From Nocardioides sp. CFH 31398 (GTDB lineage: Bacteria; Actinomycetota; Actinomycetes; Propionibacteriales; Nocardioidaceae): DNA of 64,000 nt. Positions 35,133-41,926 of this stretch are shown here, piece by piece; within the stretch, counting starts at the first letter, position 1; each line of letters starts with the position of its first letter. A program made the position numbers and the translations under genes. Under the pieces are notes generated by a model, which saw only the letters and a list, made by a program, of their open reading frames with translations, was not told the DNA's origin and searched no databases. Where the stretch lies: positions 56,245 to 120,244 of the forward strand of contig NZ_JAKUHT010000010.1 of the NCBI RefSeq assembly GCF_022436705.1. The letters run 5' to 3'.

Positions 35133-36131
35133 ATGCTTCCCCTCCCGCTCGCCGACCGGTACGGCCGTGTCGCGACCGACCTCCGGGTCTCGCTCACGGA
35201 CCGGTGCAACCTGCGCTGCTCGTACTGCATGCCGCCGGAGGGGCTCGACTGGTTGCCCACGGACCAGGTGCTGACCGACGACGAGGTGGTCCGCCTCGTC
35301 GACATCGGCGTCAGCCGCCTCGGGGTCGAGGAGGTCCGATTCACCGGTGGCGAGCCGCTCGTGCGGCGCGGGCTCATGGACATCGTCCGTCGCGTGCACG
35401 AGGCGCACCCGGACCTCGAGCAGTCCATCACCACCAACGCCCTCGGCCTCGCGCGCACGGCGCACGCCCTCAAGGAGGCGGGCCTCACCCGGGTCAACGC
35501 CAGCCTCGACACGATCCGGCGCGACACCTTCGCCCAGATCACGCTCCGGGACCGCCTGGACGACGTGATCGCCGGCCTGGCCGCCGCCCGCGACGCCGGG
35601 CTCGGCCCGGTCAAGGTCAACGCCGTCCTGCTGCGCGGGCACAACGAGGACCAGGCAGCCGAGCTGCTCGCCTGGGCCCTCGGCGAGGGCTACGAGCTCC
35701 GCTTCATCGAGCAGATGCCGCTCGACGCCCAGCACGGCTGGAGCCGCGAGCGCATGGTGACCGCCGAGGAGACCCTCGCGCTGCTCGAGCGGTCGTTCAC
35801 GCTGACCGCCGCCGAGGAGCCCCGCGGGAGCGCGCCCGCCGAGCTGTTCACCGTGGACGGCGGCCCCGGCACGGTCGGCATCATCGCGTCGGTCACCCGC
35901 CCGTTCTGCGGCGCCTGCGACCGGGTCCGGCTCACGGCCGACGGCCAGGTGCGGACCTGCCTGTTCGCGCGCGAGGAGTCCGACCTGCGCGCGTCCCTGC
36001 GCGGCGGCGCCTCCGACGAGGAGATCGCCGAGCGCTGGCGGACGGCGATGTGGGGCAAGGCCGCGGGCCACGGCATCGACGACCCGTCGTTCCTGCAGCC
36101 CGACCGGCCGATGTCCGCCATCGGGGGCTGA
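35133..36131 (+). CDS. moaA: GTP 3',8-cyclase MoaA
   Basis: Radical-SAM enzyme for the first step of molybdenum cofactor synthesis, converting GTP to 3',8-cyclo-GTP; 332 aa. The SAM cluster motif is DRCNLRCSYCMPPEG (C-x3-C-x2-C), followed by FTGGEPLVRRG. The second cluster motif is RPFCGACDRVRLTADGQVRTCLF (C-x2-C-x13-C). The C terminus ends AIGG, the conserved Gly-Gly tail needed for catalysis. It stands alone here; no other moa genes are in the window. Confidence 0.97.
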   Translation: MLPLPLADRYGRVATDLRVSLTDRCNLRCSYCMPPEGLDWLPTDQVLTDDEVVRLVDIGVSRLGVEEVRFTGGEPLVRRGLMDIVRRVHEAHPDLEQSITTNALGLARTAHALKEAGLTRVNASLDTIRRDTFAQITLRDRLDDVIAGLAAARDAGLGPVKVNAVLLRGHNEDQAAELLAWALGEGYELRFIEQMPLDAQHGWSRERMVTAEETLALLERSFTLTAAEEPRGSAPAELFTVDGGPGTVGIIASVTRPFCGACDRVRLTADGQVRTCLFAREESDLRASLRGGASDEEIAERWRTAMWGKAAGHGIDDPSFLQPDRPMSAIGG

Positions 36132-36143
36132 CCCCCGTCCGGC

Positions 36144-36392
36144 TCAGTCGTCCTCGTCGGTCGCGGAGTGCGGCCGGACCTCCTTGAGGAACCCGCGGGC
36201 GGTGAGGAAGTCACCGAGTGTCGAGCGGTGCTCGTCGCACGCCAGCCACACCTTGCGCCGCTCCGGGGTGTGGATCCGCGGGTTGTTCCACCGCAGCGCC
36301 CACACGGCGTCCGCCGTGCACCCGCGCGCCGAGCACCGCGGGGTCGCAGGACCGGGCCGCTCGGTCGTCGGCTCGGTCGTCGGCTCGGTCAT
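36144..36392 (-). CDS. small conserved Cys/His protein, unknown function
   Basis: 82 aa. A TEPTTEPTTE repeat begins the protein. The conserved core is C20-x4-C25, then AVWALRWNNPRIHTPERRKVWLAC52-x2-H55, so the four Cys/His residues could bind zinc. Similar short proteins are common next to actinobacterial housekeeping genes and are sometimes labelled acetone carboxylase, a name nothing here supports. The only weak ribosome-binding site is GAGAG, 6 nt before the ATG. The twin-hairpin RNA lies 37 nt upstream and could be its leader. Confidence 0.8.
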   Translation of the reverse strand: MTEPTTEPTTERPGPATPRCSARGCTADAVWALRWNNPRIHTPERRKVWLACDEHRSTLGDFLTARGFLKEVRPHSATDEDD

Positions 36393-36429
36393 TGCACGCT
36401 CTCGGGGAGGTCGGGGCGGTCGTCACAGC

Positions 36430-36503
36430 ACGATGCCGGACGACCACGGGGGAGGCCGTCCGGCATCGTCGGCCCGACTCGGACGGGGGAGACCGAGCCG
36501 GGC
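36430..36503 (-). ncRNA. twin-hairpin RNA with C-rich loops (6C-RNA-like)
   Basis: Read on the minus strand there are two consecutive hairpins. The first has an 11-bp stem with one G-U/mismatch position (36503-36472) and a 10-nt loop. The second has a perfect 13-bp stem (36469-36430) and a 14-nt loop. Both loops contain the same nine bases, CUCCCCCGU. A good promoter precedes it, with the predicted start on the first stem base. Two stems with C-rich loops is the architecture of the actinobacterial 6C RNA family. Here the longest C run is five, so membership is not certain. It may be a separate sRNA or the leader of the 82-aa gene. Confidence 0.6.
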
Positions 36504-36509
36504 GACGTC

Positions 36510-36538
36510 AGTGTGGCACGCGGTGCCGCGGCTGCCAA
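36510..36538 (-). promoter_or_regulatory. promoter of the twin-hairpin RNA
   Basis: On the minus strand TTGGCA (36533-36538), a 17-bp spacer and CACACT (36510-36515) predict a start about 7 nt later, at 36503, the first base of hairpin 1. The same -10 hexamer and 6-nt gap occur before sufR. Confidence 0.55.
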
Positions 36539-36572
36539 CGAAACCCGGACAGGGCCGTGGAGGACGACCCGG

Positions 36573-36911
36573 TCAGGAGGCCCGGCGGGCGGGCTCGCCG
36601 GCGGTCAGCTGCTGCAGCTGCGGGTCGACCGGCGCCATGCGGAAGTCGTCGTCGCGCCGGAACGCCGCGTTGGCGAGGACGACGGCGATGTAGGGCAGGA
36701 ACACCGCCCCGGCGACGAGGATCCAGCGGAAGATGTTGTCACCGACGACGAGCGCGCCGATGAAGCAGATCGTGCGGAGGCTCATCGAGTAGAGGTAGCG
36801 CTTCTGGCGCCGCTTCTGGTCCTCGCGGGGATCGTCGGCCGCGGTGGTGATGCGTACCGCCGACTGCCGGCCGTCGCGCTTGCCACGCTGCTTGTCGCCG
36901 TGCCCGGTCAC
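36573..36911 (-). CDS. DUF3099 membrane protein
   Basis: 112 aa. A basic N terminus (KQRGKRDGR, RITTAADDPREDQKRRQKRYLYSMSLRTICF) leads into two adjacent hydrophobic helices, ICFIGALVVGDNIFRWILVAG and VFLPYIAVVLANAAF, then a short polar tail. This is the DUF3099 pattern, an actinobacterial inner-membrane family of unknown role. GTG 36911 lies exactly 6 nt from a minus-strand TAAGGT (36918-36923), so a leaderless mRNA is expected. Its transcript would run toward the twin-hairpin RNA. Confidence 0.88.
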   Translation of the reverse strand: MTGHGDKQRGKRDGRQSAVRITTAADDPREDQKRRQKRYLYSMSLRTICFIGALVVGDNIFRWILVAGAVFLPYIAVVLANAAFRRDDDFRMAPVDPQLQQLTAGEPARRAS

Positions 36912-36939
36912 TCGCCCACCTTACGTCGCAGGTCCTGGG

Positions 36940-36945
36940 TACTGT
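36940..36945 (+). promoter_or_regulatory. candidate -10 of the dodecin gene
   Basis: TACTGT lies 42 nt before ATG 36988, leaving a leader of about 36 nt with AGAGAGG before the ATG. No clear -35 is seen. Confidence 0.35.
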
Positions 36946-36987
36946 CGCTGCACCCAGCACTCCCGGTACCCATCAGAGAGGTCTGAG

Positions 36988-37200
36988 ATGACCAACCGCA
37001 CCTACCGCATCTCCGAGGTCGTCGGCACCTCCCCGGACGGCATCGACCAGGCGATCCGCAACGCCGTCGAGCGCGCCAGCCAGACCCTGCGTCACGTCGA
37101 CTGGTTCGAGGTCACCCAGGTCCGCGGCCACGTGATCGACGGCCAGGTCGACCACTTCCAGGTCGGGCTCAAGCTGGGGTTCCGCCTCGAGGACGACTGA
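36988..37200 (+). CDS. dodecin family flavin-binding protein
   Basis: 70 aa, the normal dodecin size. The sequence shows the beta-alpha-beta-beta pattern: YRISEVVGTSPDGIDQAIRNAVERASQTLRHVDWFEVTQVRGHVIDGQVDHFQVGLKLGFRLE, with the flavin-stacking Trp in HVDWFEV and the conserved VGLKLGF strand. Dodecins assemble as hollow dodecamers that store or quench riboflavin, FMN or CoA derivatives in the cytosol. ATG 36988 follows AGAGAGG at 7 nt. A strong hairpin follows the stop, so it is probably monocistronic. Confidence 0.93.
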   Translation: MTNRTYRISEVVGTSPDGIDQAIRNAVERASQTLRHVDWFEVTQVRGHVIDGQVDHFQVGLKLGFRLEDD

Positions 37201-37238
37201 CCGGCCGCACCTGAGCCTGCGAAGGTGCGACGCCGGTC
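37199..37238 (+). terminator. terminator hairpin after dodecin
   Basis: Arms GACCGGC (37199-37205) and GCCGGTC (37232-37238) continue inward as CGCACCT and AGGTGCG, giving 14 pairs with a 2-nt bulge and a 10-nt loop, beginning at the stop codon. There is no U-tract. The rest of the gap to fabG shows only the fabG promoter. Confidence 0.75.
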
Positions 37239-37347
37239 AGGTCGAGCGAGCGTGCGACCGAGGAACGAGGTCGCATCCGCGGGTCGAGACCCGGTGAGGA
37301 GCACGGCCGCCCGCACGTCCGGTTCTCCCTTACCCGCCGGTAGTCGC

Positions 37348-37353
37348 TAGCGT
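37348..37353 (+). promoter_or_regulatory. leaderless promoter -10 of the fabG-fabI pair
   Basis: TAGCGT lies 8 nt before GTG 37362 with no ribosome-binding site, close to the geometry of other leaderless starts here. Confidence 0.4.
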
Positions 37354-37361
37354 CACCGCTC

Positions 37362-38066
37362 GTGAGCAGATCAGTGCTGGTGACCGGAGGCAGCCGCGGG
37401 ATCGGGCGCGCGGTGGCCGAGGCCTTCCTCGCCCAGGGCGACCAGGTCGCGGTCACCTCGCGCGGCGGCGGCGGGCCCGAGGGTGCGCTCGACCTCGTGT
37501 GCGACCTGACCGACCCGGCGGCCGTCGAGGCGGCGTTCGCGGAGATCGAGGAGAAGCAGGGCCCGGTCGAGGTGCTGGTCGCCAACGCGGGCATCACCGA
37601 CGACACGCTGCTGCTGCGCATGAGCGAGGAGCAGTGGGCCGGCGTCATCGACACCAACCTCACCGCGACCTTCCGGCTCGTGAAGCGGGCGTCGAAGGGC
37701 ATGCTCCGGCTCCGCCGCGGACGCATCGTGCTGATGTCGTCCGTGGTCGCGCTGCTGGGCTCGCCCGGCCAGGTCAACTACGCCGCGTCGAAGGCCGGCC
37801 TCATCGGCATCGCGCGGTCGCTGACCCGCGAGCTGGGCAGCCGGTCGATCACGACGAACGTCGTCGCCCCCGGCTACGTCGAGACCGACATGACGGCGGG
37901 TCTGCCGGAGGAGCAGCAGGCGGCGTACAAGCAGCAGATCCCGCTGGGCCGGTTCGCCGCGCCCGAGGAGGTCGCCGGCACGGTGACCTGGTTGGCCTCG
38001 GACGCCGCGGCGTACGTCTCGGGGGCCGTGATCCCCGTCGACGGCGGCCTCGGCATGGGCCACTGA
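37362..38066 (+). CDS. fabG: 3-oxoacyl-ACP reductase, FabG1/MabA type
   Basis: NADPH-dependent reductase of type II fatty acid elongation; 234 aa. The cofactor loop TGGSRGIGRAV is at residues 8-18, NAG is in VANAGITDD, and the catalytic Ser-Tyr-Lys are in MSSVVALLGSPGQVNYAASKAG (YxxxK intact). PGYVETDM and the final IPVDGGLGMGH are standard. It is followed after 33 nt by the enoyl reductase, the same pair as mabA-inhA in mycobacteria, so both act on successive steps of one elongation cycle. Confidence 0.95.
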   Translation: MSRSVLVTGGSRGIGRAVAEAFLAQGDQVAVTSRGGGGPEGALDLVCDLTDPAAVEAAFAEIEEKQGPVEVLVANAGITDDTLLLRMSEEQWAGVIDTNLTATFRLVKRASKGMLRLRRGRIVLMSSVVALLGSPGQVNYAASKAGLIGIARSLTRELGSRSITTNVVAPGYVETDMTAGLPEEQQAAYKQQIPLGRFAAPEEVAGTVTWLASDAAAYVSGAVIPVDGGLGMGH

Positions 38067-38099
38067 CCCCGCACGGACCCCGACGAGTAGGAGACAGCC

Positions 38100-38873
38100 A
38101 TGGGCATCCTGGACGGCAAGACGATCCTGGTCGCGGGCGTGACGATGGACTCCTCCATCGGCTTCGCGACCGCCCGGTTCGCGCAGGAGCAGGGCGCGAC
38201 CGTCCTGATCTCCAACTTCGGGCGCGCGCTCGGGATCACCCGGCGCATCGCGAAGCGGCTCCCGGTCGAACCGGTGGTCCTCGAGCTCGACGTCACCGAC
38301 GACACGCACCTCGACGGCCTGGCCGAGACGCTGCGCGGCCACGGCGTGGAGCGCCTCGACGGGCTCGTGCACTCCATCGCCTTCGGCAACCCCGAGACCC
38401 TGCTCGGCGGCGACTTCATGACCGGTCCCTGGGAGGACGTCGCGCAGGCGGTCCAGGTGTCGGCGTACTCGCTGAAGTCCCTGACCCAGGCCGCGCGGCC
38501 CCTCCTCGGTGAGGGCTCGTCGGTCGTCGGGCTCACCTTCGACGCCACGACGGCGTGGCCGGCGTACGACTGGATGGGCGTGGCCAAGGCCGCGCTCGAG
38601 TCCACCTCCCGCTACCTCGCCCGCACCCTCGGCCCGGAGGGCGTCCGCGTGAACCTCGTCTCCGCGGGCCCCCTCAAGACCCTCGCCGCCAAGGCCATCC
38701 CCGGCTTCGAGAAGCTCGAGGCGACCTGGGACGAGCGCGCGCCGCTGGGCTGGGACAACGGCGACCAGGGCCCGACCGCCCGCGCGGTCTGCGCCCTGCT
38801 GTCCGACCTGTTCCCGGCGACGACCGGGGAGATCGTCCACGTCGACGGGGGCTTCCACGCGATCGGAGCCTGA
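38100..38873 (+). CDS. fabI: enoyl-ACP reductase, FabI/InhA type
   Basis: NADH-dependent enoyl-ACP reductase completing the fatty acid elongation cycle; 257 aa. The cofactor region LVAGVTMDSSIGFATARFAQEQGA, HSIAFGNPE, and the active-site signature Y-x6-K in AYDWMGVAKAALE are of the FabI/InhA class. The insertion NPETLLGGDFMTGPWEDV is InhA-like. This is the enzyme class inhibited by isoniazid and triclosan. ATG 38100 follows GTAGGAGAC. It is cotranscribed with fabG. Confidence 0.95.
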   Translation: MGILDGKTILVAGVTMDSSIGFATARFAQEQGATVLISNFGRALGITRRIAKRLPVEPVVLELDVTDDTHLDGLAETLRGHGVERLDGLVHSIAFGNPETLLGGDFMTGPWEDVAQAVQVSAYSLKSLTQAARPLLGEGSSVVGLTFDATTAWPAYDWMGVAKAALESTSRYLARTLGPEGVRVNLVSAGPLKTLAAKAIPGFEKLEATWDERAPLGWDNGDQGPTARAVCALLSDLFPATTGEIVHVDGGFHAIGA

Positions 38874-38877
38874 CCAG

Positions 38878-38883
38878 TAGCGT
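38878..38883 (+). promoter_or_regulatory. leaderless promoter -10 of the Mur-ligase-like gene
   Basis: TAGCGT ends exactly 6 nt before GTG 38890, just after the fabI stop. It gives the cyanophycin-type locus its own promoter. Confidence 0.5.
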
Positions 38884-38889
38884 CACGCC

Positions 38890-40632
38890 GTGACCTCACT
38901 CGTCGAGCTCCGCGTCCTCGAGGGGCCGAACCTCTACTTCCCGCGGGCGGCCGTCAAGCTGACCCTGGACGTCGGTGGGCTGAGCGACCTGCCCGTCGAG
39001 ACCGCACGCCGCTTCGCGGCCCGCATCGGCATGCCCACCAGCCGTCCCGGCGAGCCCGGGTCGGGCTTCCGCCAGCGGTTCGTGGCGCGGGCGCTCGCGC
39101 GCCTGGTCCGCTCCCTGGCCGCCGAGGCGGGCACCAACCGCCTCGCCGTGCGCGTCCGGGCGACGGCCGAGCCCGACCGGCTGGTCGTCGCCTACCCGTG
39201 GCGGCACCGAGAGCGCGCCCAGACGATGGGGCGCGCGGTGGCCGACGTCCTGGACGCGCTGCAGCAGCACGCGTCGGGCACCGGTGACGGCGCCGACCCC
39301 GAGACCCTCGTGGAGCGGGCCGCCGCCACGGTCGCGGCCAGCGAGGCGGGGGAACGGCCGCGGACCCTGACGCCCCGCGTCCCGGTCGTGGCGGTCACCG
39401 GCACCAACGGCAAGACCACCACCTCGCGCTGGGTCGCGCACATGGGCCGCGTCGACGGCCGGCTCGTCGGCTGGTCCAACACCGACGGCGTCTACGTGGA
39501 CGGCGTGATGGTCGAGTCCGGCGACTACTCCGGCCCGAGCGGCGCGGGACGGGTGCTGGCCCACCCCGAGGTCCAGCTGGCCGTCACCGAGACCGCCCGC
39601 GGCGGCATCCTGCTCAAGGGCATCGGGCTGACCCGCAACGACGTCTCCGTGGTCACCAACGTCACCGCCGACCACCTCGGCCTGCACGGGATCGACACCG
39701 TCGACCAGCTGGCCGAGGTGAAGTCCGTCGTCCCGCGCATCACCCGCCCCGACGGCTGGGCCGTCCTCAACGGCGACGACCCGCGGGTGCTCGCGATGCG
39801 CCAGGTCACCCGCGCGCGGCCGTGGGTGTTCTCCCGCGACGCCGACTCGCCGGCGGTGCGCGACGTCCTCGCCGACAACGGTCGCGCCACGACGGTGATC
39901 GACGGCTGGATCAGCGTGCTGGCCGCCGACGCCGACGCCGACCCCCTGGTCGAGCTGGTCGACGTGCCGATGACCCTGGCCGGGCTGTCCCGCTTCAACG
40001 TCGAGAACGCGCTCGCCGCCGCGTCAGCCGGCCTGGCCATCGGCCTCGACCGTGCCTCCGTCGTCGAGGGCCTGCGGACCTTCCTGCCGGACGCCGAGCA
40101 CAACCCGGGCCGCATGAACACGTTCAGCGTGCCCGGGCCCGACGGGCGGGGCCCGACCGTCGTCGTCGACCTCGCCCACAACGAGGCCGGGCTCGAGGCG
40201 CTCCTCGAGATCATGGCCGGGGTGCGCCGTCCCGGTGGGCGCCTGCTGCTGGGTCTCGGGGTGGTGGGCGACCGGACCGACGAGCTCATCGACAAGCTCG
40301 CCGAGATCGGCGCACGCGACTCCGACGTCCTGGTCATCGGGCACAAGGAGCGCTACCTGCGGGGTCGGACGACGGAGGAGCTCGAGGTGCTGATGCGTGC
40401 CGGCGCCGAGCGGGTCGGTGTCACCGATGTGCCGTCGTACCCGACGGAGCTGGCGTCGTTGCAGGCCCTGGTCGACCAGGCCGGCCCGGACGACGTCGTC
40501 GGCCTCATGTGCCACGCCGAGCGGCAGGAGGTCTACGACTGGCTGGCCTCCGTCGGCGCGACGTCCGACGGACCCGGGGAGCTCGCCGCCAAGGTCAGGG
40601 CCGCCGCAGCACCGGAGGCGCAGACCGGGTAG
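38890..40632 (+). CDS. cyanophycin synthetase-like Mur ligase lacking the ATP-grasp domain
   Basis: 580 aa. The N-terminal ~125 residues resemble the cyanophycin synthetase N domain (VELRVLEGPNLYFPRAAVKLTLDVGGL beside VETRVYRGPNVWSYDRAIHLVVDLGVL in CphA). A short linker leads to a Mur-ligase domain with P-loop TGTNGKTTTSR (about 170-180), ETARGGILLKGIGLTRNDVSVVTNVTADHLGLHG, the NVENALAAASAGLA region and a C-terminal domain VVDLAHNEAGLEALL. In CphA the ATP-grasp half adds Asp and the Mur half adds Arg; only the latter exists here. It probably ligates an amino acid or amine to a carboxylate substrate. Full CphA is convergent 3 kb away. Confidence 0.85.
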   Translation: MTSLVELRVLEGPNLYFPRAAVKLTLDVGGLSDLPVETARRFAARIGMPTSRPGEPGSGFRQRFVARALARLVRSLAAEAGTNRLAVRVRATAEPDRLVVAYPWRHRERAQTMGRAVADVLDALQQHASGTGDGADPETLVERAAATVAASEAGERPRTLTPRVPVVAVTGTNGKTTTSRWVAHMGRVDGRLVGWSNTDGVYVDGVMVESGDYSGPSGAGRVLAHPEVQLAVTETARGGILLKGIGLTRNDVSVVTNVTADHLGLHGIDTVDQLAEVKSVVPRITRPDGWAVLNGDDPRVLAMRQVTRARPWVFSRDADSPAVRDVLADNGRATTVIDGWISVLAADADADPLVELVDVPMTLAGLSRFNVENALAAASAGLAIGLDRASVVEGLRTFLPDAEHNPGRMNTFSVPGPDGRGPTVVVDLAHNEAGLEALLEIMAGVRRPGGRLLLGLGVVGDRTDELIDKLAEIGARDSDVLVIGHKERYLRGRTTEELEVLMRAGAERVGVTDVPSYPTELASLQALVDQAGPDDVVGLMCHAERQEVYDWLASVGATSDGPGELAAKVRAAAAPEAQTG

Positions 40633-40640
40633 AACGGGGC

Positions 40641-41921
40641 ATGGCCAACTCTCGGGGCCCCTCGCGGCCGACCCTGCTCCTCCTCACCTCCCTCCTCGCC
40701 GGCACCACCGGCCTCGGGGCCGCCGGCACGGCCGCCACGGCCGCACCCCCGGCACCCCCCGGCTGCCTGGACACCTCGGTCGAGCCGACCGTCGAGCAGG
40801 CGCGCGTCGACCGGCCGGCGCCGCAGGCGGTCCTGCGGCGCAGCCGCGCCGGCGAGCGCGTCGAGGCGTTCACCGGCGACCTGTGCGCCGCCGGCGACCG
40901 GGCCGAGGCACGCCGCGTGGTCCGCGACCACGGGCGCGACCTGTGGACCTGGGCCACCGACCGCGCCCAGGGCCGTGAGCGGGTCCGCGGGAACCTCCCC
41001 GGTGGCGACGACCGGCCGCTCTACTGGGCGCGGGTGTCGATGACCCGCGTGCTGGCGCAGTGGGGTGCCGCCCAGGACGAGCCCGTGGCCGGGCTGACCG
41101 ACCGGCTCGAGACCACCAGCCGCGGCCAGGACACCCTCGACGTCCCCACCGAGCGCCGCGCGACCAAGGTGGTCGTCACCGGGTTCGACCCCTTCACGCT
41201 GGACGCGGACACCCGCATCGGCAACCCCTCCGGCGCCGTCGCCCTCGCCCTCGACGGGCGGACGATCCGCACCGCCGACGGCCCGGTGCGCATCGAGACG
41301 GCCATGTTCCCCGTCCGCTGGGACGACTTCGCCGCCGGTGAGGTCGAGCGCACGCTGGCGCCGTACGTGCAGCGGGGACCGCAGGGCCTGGACGCCCTCG
41401 TCACCGTCAGCCAGGGCCGCCCCGACCGGTTCGACCTCGAGGTGTGGAACGGCGCCAACCGGGGTGGCTTCGCGGACAACGAGAACGTCGAGCGGACCGG
41501 GCTCGTCCCGATCCCCGAGGGCTACCCGACCGTCCGCCCGCAGCCGCAGTTCACCCTCAGCGACCTGCCGATGGACGCGATGGCCGCCCGTGACACCGGC
41601 GACTACGAGGTGGTGGTCAACCACGAGATCACCGAGAAGGACCCCGCCACCGGCGAGGAGCGGACGACGACCGACGGGCCCACGCCCGGGTTCCTCGCCG
41701 TCGCCGGCGGCCCCGGTGACTACCTCTCGAACGAGATCGCCTACCGCGCGACCCTGCTGCGCGACGGCGTGCGCAGCTGGAACGTCGGCGGCCACGTGCA
41801 CACCCCCGTCCTCGGTGTGCCCGCCGGGGACAGGCTGACCGACGAGGCCTACGAGCAGCGGCGGGCGGCCATGGTCACCCAGACCATCCGCCTCGTGCGC
41901 GCGGCGCTCGAGGAGCGGTAG
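40641..41921 (+). CDS. secreted pyroglutamyl-peptidase (C15) fold protein
   Basis: 426 aa with a signal peptide (hydrophobic LLLLTSLLAGTTGLGAAGTAATAAPPAP, probable cleavage near residue 35). A ~150-residue helical region precedes a pyrrolidone-carboxyl-peptidase-like domain: VVVTGFDPFTLDADTRIGNPSG resembles the TGFEPFGG...NPS start of the family. Near the end GPGDYLSNEIAYRATL aligns with the catalytic GTYVCN segment, but Ser replaces Cys; GGHVHTPVLG supplies a His. It may be inactive or act as a serine enzyme. It lies 8 nt after the Mur-ligase-like gene and is probably coexpressed with it. Confidence 0.75.
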   Translation: MANSRGPSRPTLLLLTSLLAGTTGLGAAGTAATAAPPAPPGCLDTSVEPTVEQARVDRPAPQAVLRRSRAGERVEAFTGDLCAAGDRAEARRVVRDHGRDLWTWATDRAQGRERVRGNLPGGDDRPLYWARVSMTRVLAQWGAAQDEPVAGLTDRLETTSRGQDTLDVPTERRATKVVVTGFDPFTLDADTRIGNPSGAVALALDGRTIRTADGPVRIETAMFPVRWDDFAAGEVERTLAPYVQRGPQGLDALVTVSQGRPDRFDLEVWNGANRGGFADNENVERTGLVPIPEGYPTVRPQPQFTLSDLPMDAMAARDTGDYEVVVNHEITEKDPATGEERTTTDGPTPGFLAVAGGPGDYLSNEIAYRATLLRDGVRSWNVGGHVHTPVLGVPAGDRLTDEAYEQRRAAMVTQTIRLVRAALEER

Positions 41922-41926
41922 CGGCC

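Noticed and set aside
36144..36392. Acetone carboxylase, a label often given to similar short proteins
   Set aside because: The protein is 82 aa with a Cys/His core and no carboxylase domain; the label is not supported by the sequence.
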